Source: Dermacentor variabilis
Lineage: Eukaryota; Arthropoda; Arachnida; Ixodida; Ixodidae
Length of the DNA stretch: 64,000 nt
NCBI RefSeq assembly: GCF_050947875.1
Contig: NC_134570.1
Location: forward strand, 242,102,584 to 242,166,583
Reading direction: 5' to 3'
Shown here: positions 52,751 to 62,299 of the stretch, piece by piece
Numbering within the stretch: position 1 is the stretch's first letter
Layout: each line of letters begins with the position of its first letter
Made by a program: the position numbers and the translations under genes
The notes under the pieces: model-generated
Database searches by the model: none
Seen by the model: only the letters and a program-made list of their open reading frames with translations
Told to the model about the DNA's origin: nothing

Positions 52751-55700
52751 GGATGGATGGATGTTATGAGCGTCCCCTTTTGAACGGGGTGGTGGGTTGC
52801 GCCACCAAGCTCTCGCTATTATACTGCCTAACGTCCTACCTAGGTTAAACAATAAAAAAGAAAAAAAAACACTATGAACTCACACAACCAAATTTTCTGA
52901 TCCGTTATTGCGAACTGTGCCATTGTACGTCTCCGTTTATTGTCGTTTCCCTACATTTATTCTACCAATCCTCCAATCGCCTCTTACTAATCCCTACTGC
53001 GGACATGTTTACTTTTGCACTGCTCTTGCTGAACCCAAGGGCTTCAAGGAGGCCAGTGGGCATAAATCGGCCGCTGGGTCTTCACATTCTAATAAAACAT
53101 GCTCCACCGTTTCCTTAGCTTTACCGCAGCAAGCACATGCTTCTTCTTCCTTCTTATATCTCGTTTTATAGGTGCGTGTTCTAAGGCATCCCGATCTCGC
53201 TTCGAAAAGTAATGAGCTTCCCTTTGAGTTATCATCAATTGTTTCTTTCCGGATTTCGTTCTTTTCTATTAAGTAGTCACTAATGGCAGGTTTCTTTTCC
53301 ATTGTCGCCATTCATGAGATTATTTCGACCTCTCTGACTTTCCGCTTGACGTTCTTTGTTGCTGTGTTGCCCACCCTACAGGCCGCATACTTGCTGGTAA
53401 GCTTCCTAGTCCTGTTCCTCCACTGTGAATCAATGTTTTGTCCTGTACAGATACTTCAACACTCTCCCAGCCCATTTACTTTCTTCCATATTTCTCAGTC
53501 GTTCTTCATACTCAATTTTACTGCGAGCTTCCCTCACTTCGAAACTAGTCCAGCCCATATCACCCTGCACAGCTTCATTTGTAGTCTTCCCGTGAGCGCC
53601 CAATGCGAGGCGACCCACTGACGTCTGGTTCCAATCGAGTCCTGATTGTACCCCTGATTTAAAGCAAACAACCGCATTTCCAAAAGTAAGCCCTGGAACC
53701 ATTACACCTTTCCACATACCTCGGAGCACCTCATACCTATTGTATGCCCATAGCGCTCTGTGCTTCATTATGGCTGCATTTCTCTTCCCCTTCGTTGTTA
53801 TTGCTTTTCCTGTGTTTCCATATATCTATTGCCTTAATTTATCCATATACCAAGGTATATATATTCTGTTACTCGAGGTATTTCCTGGCCCCGTATCGCC
53901 ACTGTCTGTTCACTGTTTTCGTTGAATACCATAACACCCGATTTTCTAAAACTACATTTCAAACCTAAATTGTGGCCTTCCTGTCCACAGATATTAGCGA
54001 GACGTTTGAAAATCACTTTGCTTGTTAGCGAGCAACACAATGTCGTTCGCATAAAATAAGCCTGGGAGTTGCTGCTCTATTACTGTACCCGCTTGTTTGT
54101 ATGAGAGATTAAACCCGATATTACTTCCTTCTAGCGCCCTCTCCATCCTCACCATGTACTTCATAAACAGCAGTGGGGATAAAGGGCACCCTTGCTTCAG
54201 TTCCTTGTTGATATGAACCTTCTCTTCGCTCCTCATCCCTTCCAATTCAACGCAAACGGTATTTTCTAGGTAAATCTCTCTCAAAATCTCTACACAATCG
54301 TCACCTAAGCCTTCCCCTTCCAGAATATCCCACAATATGTTTCGGTCGGTGTTGTCATAGGCTCCTGTAATGTCTAAAAAGGCCACATATAACGGTCTGC
54401 TTTCTACTTTTGATATTTCAATACACTTAGTAAGAACAAATAAGTTATCATCTAAACACCTACCTATTCTGAAGCCATTCTGAAGTTCTTCCAAAATGCC
54501 ATTATTCTCTGCCCATGCCTGAAGCTTTAATTTGATTGCCTGCATTGCTAGCCTGTATATTACCGACGTAATGGTCAACGGTCTATACGAGTGAATTCTA
54601 TCGTTTTCCCCCTTACCTTTATAAATTCTACTTTGTCGCCAACTGTCTGGTATACGTCTATCTTTTAATGTTTTTTCCACTGCTTTCACCAGAGCTTCCT
54701 TACTTTTTGGTCCCAGTTCATTTATCAGCCTAACGGGAACCTCGTCTAGCCCTGTGGCTGTGCGCTTGGGAATTTTCTCTTCGTCTTTCTTCCAGTTGAA
54801 ATTTGTCAGAACTAGCTCCTTTTCCACTTGGGTCTCTTTCGTGCTCTCTGTTTCTTCAAATACAACCTCATCATTGCCTTGGAAAGATTCGGCTGTTACT
54901 TTTCGGATGTAATTTATTGCCGCATCTCCTTCCAGTCTGTTTTCATCTTCGTCTAGGATATGTTGTTGTATTGTTGTTGACTTCGTGCCTAATAATTTTA
55001 TGTGGTTCCAAAATATTCTAGGTGCGGCCTTCTTTTCCTCACGTATTTCTGACAACCAACGTTCACTGTCACTTTTTAATTTTGCTTGCACCAGTAATTG
55101 AACCATAGACTTTTTCTCCCGGTATATTGCCCATTTACTGGCTACTTCATCTTGCGGCAACTGCGCCTTCTTTGCCTGCCTGTGCTCTCGAGATGCTTTC
55201 TGTCATTCGGCGATCGCTTCTCGTGTCTCACTGTTCCACCAGCTTTTTGGTTTCTTTTTTCCTTTCCAACGAACATGTTGTTTCTCTGTCCGTATTTCTA
55301 TCGTTATTACACTTAGAAGCTCACTATATTCCGACTCTTTATTTGGCCATTTGCCAAGTTCTTCCTCGACTCTAGTGACTATATTTGTTATTTGTTCAGC
55401 GTTCAAATTTGGACTGGCCATTTGCATTCCTTGCTCTTTCCCAACTACATATCCCATTTTCAAAATGATGCGTTTATGGTCACTCCCTATGCTGCTATAC
55501 CCTTCCTCATCAATGACCTTTTCTCTCAACTTATCATTAATTCCTTCTGTCATCAGACAGTAATCAATGGTGTATTGCCGGTTTCACACTTCCCGCGTGA
55601 TCTGCCCTTCACACTTATGCCCTGTATTCACGATAACGAGGTTTTGTTGCTCACAAAGGTCTAGCATTGACTTCCCGTTGTTGTCAGTATAGCTATCTAA

Positions 55701-56085
55701 ATCCTGTGTGTGGGCATTCATGTCACCTAATAGGATCATTTCAGCACCATTCCCGAAACCCTTAATATCAGCGCTTATGCATTGCACTAGCTCTTTATGC
55801 TTCTCTGTGCAATTATTTCCGGTCCACAAATACGTAACGCCCAGCCAAGTTTTTTTTCCCAGTCATTGTACCTGATAACCAAAGATGCTCTTGACATTTT
55901 GAATTTACTCTTTTCCATTTGGCTCCCTGATGGATCAGCATTCCGACTCCCCCGCCCTTTCTTTCCGACTTAGTTCTGTTGCACCCTTCCCAAACATAAC
56001 TATCAATCACTCGCGGCTCTTCTGAGTCTCTAAGGTGCGTTTCTGTCAGCGAATACACTCCTATTTGTTCGCTATTCACGCCGGT
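52751..56085 (-). mobile_element. LINE of the (ATCC)n-tailed group, 5'-truncated
   Basis: Minus-strand LINE running from within the endonuclease (56085) to a GGATGGATGGATG tail on the plus strand (52751-52763). Its domain text is related to, but clearly diverged from, the LINE at 40561-45290. The 3' UTR motif preceding the tail is shared with the fragment ending at 3232. Confidence 0.85.
53009..56079 (-). pseudogene. LINE endonuclease-RT polyprotein, frameshifted
   Basis: Endonuclease: YSLTETHLRDSEEP, KGGGVGMLIHQGAKW, GDMNAHTQDLDSYTDNNG, SIGSDHKRIIL. RT (55160-53994): RTATGLDEVPVRLINELGPK, YRPLTITSVIYRLAMQAIK, LQNGFRIGRCLDDNLFVLTK, VAFLDITGAYDNTDRNILW, LKQGCPLSPLLFMKYMV, and LFYANDIVLLANKQ, where the usual YADD reads YAND. 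C-terminal pieces follow (RRLALGAHGKT-like, SKGSSLLFEARSGCLRTRTY, CACCGKAKETVEHVLLEC). There are breaks near 55820, 55565, 55180, 54000, 53790 and 53350. The D to N change alone would abolish the catalytic aspartate pair. Confidence 0.87.
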
Positions 56086-56917
56086 CTACTGCAGCTTGAA
56101 GTCAATGGTTGCGAATAGGAAAAATAATGGTGGAACACAGGGCCTCCGGGATTGGTAGTTATGGTTGTCGCGGAGGTCATGCATGTACGTACAGAGCTCG
56201 GTTATTGCTTGCTGTGGTTTTCCCTGCCGCGTTCGCGCATTCTTTATGTGCACGGGAGGCGCTGAATTTCTAAATATCTTTTTGTGTGTGTGTCTGTGTG
56301 CGCGTGCGCGTTTGTGTGTTTGTTTTCTTCAGTGAAACCTTTCGACCGCCTTTCCGGCTCATGTAACATGAAAGGAATCGCATGCAACCCACCAGACACA
56401 GTGCAGGTGCTCCTTCCGGGCTTCTTGTCGTCGTGTGTTTTGAAATGCGAAAAAACGTATCCGTGCTTACCGAATAGAAAGAGTAGACGAGTGTTTGATT
56501 GTATTCTGCAACCGAAGCGCTGAGCAGGCGATCAGGCATAATGCATGATCCGTGGTTGGAGACGTGCAAGCTTAGACGCCGTTTTGATATTTTGAAAGCG
56601 TTTTAGTTCCTAAATGCAGAAAGTTTTGCACAACATGTTTAAATTTCACGCGCTAGGCACGCCGATTGATCGCATTGACATACTGGTGGCGTCATCGCAG
56701 AAGCATTCCCAGTTCTCCCATTTTTTTGCCTTACGGACGATACACTAGCCCATTCCACTGCACCATAACCAGAGGTAGCACACTCTCAAGTTCAACAAAT
56801 GGCCCCAGAGGGCGAAAAATCGACCGTGCGCCGCTGCTAATAAAACCTGCATAGTAGAAACACCTAGGGATGCCTTCGTTAGTTCCAATATCTCCCGCTA
56901 GAGGCGCCGTAATAAGC
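56086..56917. other. Spacer between opposed LINE copies
   Basis: Contains a GT-rich run near 56281-56325 and the sequence at 56770-56825 that is shared, reversed, with 485-530. No gene seen. Confidence 0.45.
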
Positions 56918-57885
56918 GAAAGTTTTGGAAGGCGAAGGCTCAGGTTACGATTGTGTACAGCTTTTGAGAGAGAATTACCTAGAAAATACCGTTTGCGTTG
57001 AATGGGAAGGGATGCGGAGCGAGGAGAAAGTTGATATCAGCAAGGGATTGAGGCAGGGGTGCCCTTTATCCCCAGTGCTGTTTATGATGTGCATGGTGAG
57101 GATGGTGAGGGCGCTAGAAGGAATATCGGGTTTAATCTCTCATACAAACAGGCGGGTACAGTAGTACAGTAGCAACTCCCAGGTTTATTTTATGCGGACG
57201 ACATTGTGTTGCTACCTAATAAGCAAAGTGATTTGCAACGTCTAGCTAATATCTGTGGACAGGAAGGCCACAATTTAGGTTTGAAATTTAGTGTTAGAAA
57301 ATGAGGTGTTTGGTATTCAATGAAAACAGTGAACAGAAAGTGGAGATACAGGGCCAGGAAATACCTCGGGTAACAGAATATCCTTGGTATATGGATAAAC
57401 GAAGGCAATAGATATATGGACACAGGAAAAAACAATAACAGTAAAGGGGAAGAGAAATGCAGCCATAATGAAGCACTGAGTGCTATGGGGATACAATAGG
57501 TACGAGGTGCTCCGGGGTATGTGGAAATGTGTAATGGTTCCAGGACTTATTTTTGGAAATGCGGTTGTTTGCTTTAAATCAGGGGTACAATCAGGATTCG
57601 ATGGGAACCAAAGGTCAGCGAGACGCCTCGCATTGGGCGCTCACATCAAGACTACAAGGGAAGCTGCGCAGGGTATTATGGGCTGGAGATGTTTTGAAGT
57701 GAGGAAAACTCGCAGTAACATTGATCATGAAGAATGACTGAGGAATGTGGGAGAACGTAAATGGGCGGGGAGAGTGTTGAGGTATCTGTACAGGAAAAAC
57801 ATTGATTCACAGTAGAGGAAAAGAACTAGGCAGCTAACCAGCAAATATGCGGCCTGTAAGGTGGGCAACACAGCAACAAAGAATG
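56918..57885 (+). pseudogene. LINE RT/C-terminal fragment, same family as 52751-56085, inverted
   Basis: The plus strand carries LRENYLENTVCVEWEGMRSE, GLRQGCPLSPVLFMMCMVRM, an RT catalytic region near 57190 (the DNA reads FYADDIVLLP), and WGYNRYEVLRGMWKCVMVPG and RRLALGAHIKTTREAAQGIM. It corresponds to 54350-53300 of the minus-strand copy. Both ends are truncated and there are several frameshifts. Confidence 0.83.
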
Positions 57886-58099
57886 GTTCAGGACAGCATT
57901 CATTTGGGCTAGATGGTGCATACGGAAGCCAGAAGTGGTTCCGTCTGCGCAGTCGTGCTCATAAATTTGGAGAGCATGTGACCCCGTGGCCGTGTTTATG
58001 CGCGCGTCGTCTGGCGGCTCGGTGCCGGCTGTCGAGAGTGTCGCAGCGCGCATGCGCGTCCATGCTATCTCGCTGGCCTGCTCGTTCGCTAGCTGCGCA
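57886..58099. repeat. Repeat also present inverted at 59030-59145
   Basis: CTGGCGGCTCGGTGCC and CATAAATTTGGAG here correspond in reverse to GGCACCGAGCCGCCAG and CTCCAAATTTATG near 59060-59120. It is a partial MITE-like repeat whose borders are not resolved. Confidence 0.5.
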
Positions 58100-58415
58100 T
58101 AAAGCCCCTTAAACTTCGTAAAGCAGCGACACTCTCCTCCTCCGCCTTCCCTCCTCCTCCTTTCTCCTCTTTTTCACGCTCCCTCCTCGACCATGGCGCC
58201 TCCTACACTGCTCGAGCGTAGCAACGGCGCCAACATGCGCTCCTCGCCACTCCGTAGACGCTTCTCGAGCAAAAATGGCGCTGATGCACGGCGCGAGGGC
58301 CCACGTGATGCTATTAGGCCAATAGCGACGCGGCGTCAGCCTCGGTCAGAGCGTGCGAGGAGGAGGCGGCATTCTTGAAAGCGTGGCACTACTTTACGAA
58401 GTTCAAGGGGCTTTA
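58100..58415. mobile_element. hAT-type MITE, 316 bp, complete
   Basis: Ends TAAAGCCCCTTAAACTTCGT and ACGAAGTTCAAGGGGCTTTA are terminal inverted repeats. The 8-bp flanks GCTGCGCA (58092-58099) and ACTGCGCA (58416-58423) match at 7 of 8 positions, consistent with hAT. It has no coding capacity. Confidence 0.85.
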
Positions 58416-59139
58416 ACTGCGCACCTGCGAGCGCGCCATTCCCCTTAATTTGCCGCCGCCGCCGCCAGTAGCGTTGTTCGCGAAACAGCGGCGCGGCATC
58501 TTCGATCCCCTTGGTCCGATCTCGGTGCGGTTGTCGACGTGCTCGATCTCGGCGCCGTTTTTGTCGATCTCGACGCGCTCTGTTGAGTTGCTGCAACGTC
58601 ACAAAGTGGCAGTATACAAAATTTGTGAGAACGGGTGTGAGAGTGCAGCCAATCAGCAGGCGGTGAACCATACGTGCCATGCGAAGCCGGTCTCGTAGAG
58701 AGCGGATTACCGCTCGAACTTCACATCTCTAGTCGTGTTCTGCTCCTAACAGACGACGTGTTCGTAATCATAATGTTGGACAAGAACCTGTCGTCATTTT
58801 GACGTCACCAAGAACAACGACAACCTCCCCCGGAGTTCACTGCTTGCCGATTGGCAGCTCTCTCCCTCCCTTGTCAGAAATTTGACATACTGCCACTTTG
58901 TGTCGTTGCAGCAGCTGGACAGAACGCGAAACGAACAAAGATCTCCGATCGCGCCCCTGGTGGCGACGAACGCAAATTACGACAATCGGCCCGCGCGCCG
59001 GTGCGCAGCGAGCGGGCACGCGGGCCAGCGAGACAGGATGGACTGCGGTACGCTCGACAGCAGGCACCGAGCCGCCAGACGCGCATGCGCGGGCTCGCAT
59101 GGTCTCCAAATTTATGAACGCCACTGTACATTGGATGGC
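58416..59139. repeat. GC-rich region with inverted segments
   Basis: CAACGTCACAAAGTGGCAGT near 58597 recurs reversed as ACTGCCACTTTGTGTCGTTG near 58892, so about 40 bp form inverted arms roughly 290 bp apart. Long frames on both strands here are a composition effect. Confidence 0.5.
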
Positions 59140-59770
59140 CCACAATATGAAAAAAGGTGGCAGACAGATGCGGCGTCCCTGTCGTGTTTTCGGCCCCTCG
59201 GAAACAAGCACAGCTTTGCGTCTCGAGCGAGGGTACGAGGAGCAGCTGCGCCCAAAAAACATGGAAAGCAGTTTGTAAAGTGCTGCACCGGTGTGGTACG
59301 TGAAATACCTTTGACCTGCGGGAAAACCTATGTGGGTCAAACGGGTAGATGCGTCAATGACCGTGCAGCTGAACATGTGCGGTCGCTGAAAGAACGAAGG
59401 GCGCGTCTTTCGCAACATTGCGCAACTTGCACTGCGTGTGACCGAGCGGCAGAACATTCGCCACGGAAACAATGCCTTTACTGCAAGAAGTGTGAACCAC
59501 GGTCCCGAGAGATAAAGATTCTTGGCAGATGCAAAGAAACAAAGGTAGGTGAGGTTTTGGAAGCAATCCATATAAAGAAGGGAGGAAAGAACTGTGTTAG
59601 TGATACTTCCGTGACCCTCTTCAATAGCGAAATGTCCTGTCTTGATCGGTTCGGAACTTTGTTTCCGCGAAGCTTCAGTCACCGTGAGAACTGCGCGCAC
59701 GCAGCGTGTATTAAACGCGTCGCGACGTTCTCACCCGCGGTGCGTGTCCGCTCGAAACTTGCCGCATGAA
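59140..59770 (+). pseudogene. Penelope-like element GIY-YIG endonuclease fragment
   Basis: The plus-strand frame reads KHGKQFVKCCTGVVREIPLT, then the GIY-YIG core CGKTYVGQTGRCVNDRAAEH, a Cys/His-rich insert (HCATCTACD...CLYCKKCEP), KILGRCKETKVGEVLEAIHI with the catalytic Glu, and CVSDTSVTLFNSEM. The order matches the C-terminus at 32857-33375 but is well diverged, so it is a different Penelope-like family. The RT is absent. The frame stays open past the domain, but upstream similarity stops at about 59140. Confidence 0.82.
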
Positions 59771-61394
59771 CGATTTCTGCAAAGCCGTGCTTCTCACAAA
59801 CTGCAGATGGGCTAGCCAAAGGTAGTGACGGGCGTAAAGCGTGCTGCCGGCCATCGCCTGTACATTCTTGCAGTGCAGTAAGAATGCAGATTTCGGGAAA
59901 GCCGGCGAAATGCAGCAGGAGATCGGCCTGGCAGCCAAACTTGCGGAGTTTATGACGAACTCCTTTCAGCGCTATAGATCACAACACTCGGACGGACTCG
60001 GGCAACGGTATCGATACACCGCGATTGGATCCGTTGCTCAGATAACTACGCCCGGTGTCGTTGCGCGCCGAAGGCGAGAAATGCGAGCAAGAATCCACCC
60101 CGACAAGATGGCTACGCCAACTTCGTGCGTGACCATGTGCGTGACTGAGCTTCACAAACGATACCGAAACGGTCCGTAGAAAAGGTGCTATATTAAATTT
60201 AGGGTGCTCCGAAGGTCGCGAGATTATTTCCTAGGGTTTAGAGGCCCAGGCCGTTCAATTGAGACAAGCAATGAACAGCCGAAAATGTCACTTGTCCGTA
60301 CGCCGTGAAGGTATATCTGTTCACACCAATGTATCCACTCTCTCGATCAGTTGGCTGCGTTTCCACATGGAAATCAAGGCACTCGGCGTCGAGGCGTATA
60401 TCGCAAGTCCGCGCTGCCTTCGTGGCGGATCGCCAGCTGTAGCCTCCCGGGGGCTGTGGGCGTGGTTGTCTTCCTCGGGGGGCGGGAGGGGGGGTGGCCT
60501 TATCTGCGCTACGGGCGTTGCTTTACGGCCGCTTCACCGGCTGGCGCGCGTGGCCTTGATCTCCGATAAGTGTCTCCCCGTCAGACAGCCGCGGCGGCAC
60601 TGTTTGGGTTCCGTCTTGTCTGAGGCGTTTCCACCGGTCGGGTCACATTGCAATAATGCACCTTTCGTCGGTTCACTTCAGTGTATAGTACATACCACAC
60701 GTTTTTTTTAAAGCGAAACTTTCTTTGCCTCTTCCTTCGACTTTCCCACTGCTGCTGTTGTCCGGCACACCGCGTCGGAGGGGAGGGGGGGGGTGCGTTC
60801 AGAGCCTGTGTATGCATGATAGGAGCGCATCAGAGAGGAACGGCGACTAGAGAAACTCGTTTGGGCCTTTGCACTACGTCGAATGTGCACAATGCCCTCT
60901 GGAGCTCCCTGGACGTCGCCACATTAGCCTCTTGACATCTGTAATCATCCGTGAGCCCGAGCAAAAGCATTGCAGAAATTACAGCACTTACCTTTCTACT
61001 AACGCGCAAGTCCTCTGCGCAGCTAGTTGGAATGGTAGGGAGTAGGGGGAGAGGAAGAGTTCTACCCATTCTCTGCCTCACGCAGAGAATGGGTAGAACC
61101 GGCGCAGTCACGAAACGAGTGAATAACAGCCTTGCCGCTCTTCGCTCGCAGTTTCCGTACATGGGGAGAGGGATAGGGAAAAGGTGACGTGAGAAGGCAA
61201 GGAAACGCTACTACTATAGACATGACAGCGGTTGCCAACAAAATGGGATAAATCTCTGAAAAAGAGAGATCATGCAGATTTGTCAAGGGGACAACTTACG
61301 CAGGGCGTGGAAGAGCAGAGCCGCATTAAAGCGCACCGTAGGCTCTAGACGACACTGTATTCGGAAGCGGTCACACGTCAAATCAATACTTCTG
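59771..61394. other. Unassigned sequence with one strong hairpin
   Basis: No coding domain recognised. An exact 18-bp-arm hairpin lies at 61059-61099 (GTTCTACCCATTCTCTGC, 5-nt loop). G-runs occur near 60478-60492 and 60781-60791. Confidence 0.45.
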
Positions 61395-61624
61395 TGCCCA
61401 CCGCGGTAGCTTTGCGGCTATGGCATTGCTCGAGGTCACGGGTTTGATCCCAACCGCGGCAGCCGCATTTGGACGGGGCGAAATAAAGTAAAACAAAATA
61501 ATACGTTCGTGCACTTAGATTTAGGGACACGTTAAAGAACACGGTTACAAAAGCAGTCCGCCATTACGGCGTGCCTCATATTCAGATTGGGGTTTTGGCA
61601 CCTACAGCCCCATAATTCATGTTT
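61395..61624 (+). mobile_element. tRNA-derived SINE (Ruka-like), copy 3, diverged
   Basis: A 230-bp copy with exact 10-bp duplication AATACTTCTG (61385-61394 and 61625-61634). Head: CACCGCGGTAGCTTTGCGGC, then GGTTTGATCCCAACC as B box. Body: TTAGATTTAGGGACACGTTA and ACGGCGTGCCTCAT. It differs more from copies 1 and 2 than they do from each other. Confidence 0.88.
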
Positions 61625-61634
61625 AATACTTCTG

Positions 61635-62299
61635 CCCCTATACGATATGCCATGTGAGGCAATGGCAGTGCAGGGCTCAACCCTCTCAGAGGTTATGAAG
61701 TAATGGTGCACAACAACGCCTCAAGCAAACGCCTCTCCCTGTGTGTTCGGTGTACTACGCAGACAAACAGCAATGGTGCACGCAAGGTAACGTTTAACAT
61801 CAACTCGACACTCTCGTGTTAGACTAAACGTTGAAGAAATTGAACATTCTCCGTCAACATCACCGCTAATGGTCGTCAATTGAAGCAGACAGCACAGAAA
61901 GCTTCGCATACATCGATTGCCACAGTGGGTGGGATGCGCATAATTTTTCGGCTATATTCAGAATTAAAAGAAAGATGTATATATCCTGTGTCCGATAGTA
62001 TAATTTTAATGCTTGAGCGGCATTACTACTAGAAGAGGCGGACATTATTTGCGCATTAAATTTAGACTCACAGTTGACTAATCAAAGGAATTTTACTAAT
62101 TAAGTTGTTAGCTAAAGGCTTTTCGGCACATAGTACAATTTGAGCTTGAGGTTTATTTTCCTTCAAAGGTGAAAGAGGGAACTGTGACAAAAGGCGGTAA
62201 AGCCTGACGAGGTCACAGTTCCCCGAAACAGTCGATACAGCAGTGAGCAACACAGAAATAAACATTAACATGGTATGATAGTGACCAAAATATGAATGC
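61635..62299. other. Unassigned, adjoining Gypsy3
   Basis: A hairpin GGGAACTGTGAC...GTCACAGTTCCC lies at about 62175-62225 and an AATAAACC-type signal near 62150 on the minus strand. It could be gypsy 3' UTR/LTR material or unrelated. Confidence 0.35.

Noticed and set aside
58882..59140. N-terminal part of the long open frame 58882-59769 as part of the nuclease protein
   Set aside because: The segment before about 59140 lies in inverted GC-rich repeat sequence with long frames on both strands; similarity to Penelope-like proteins begins only later.
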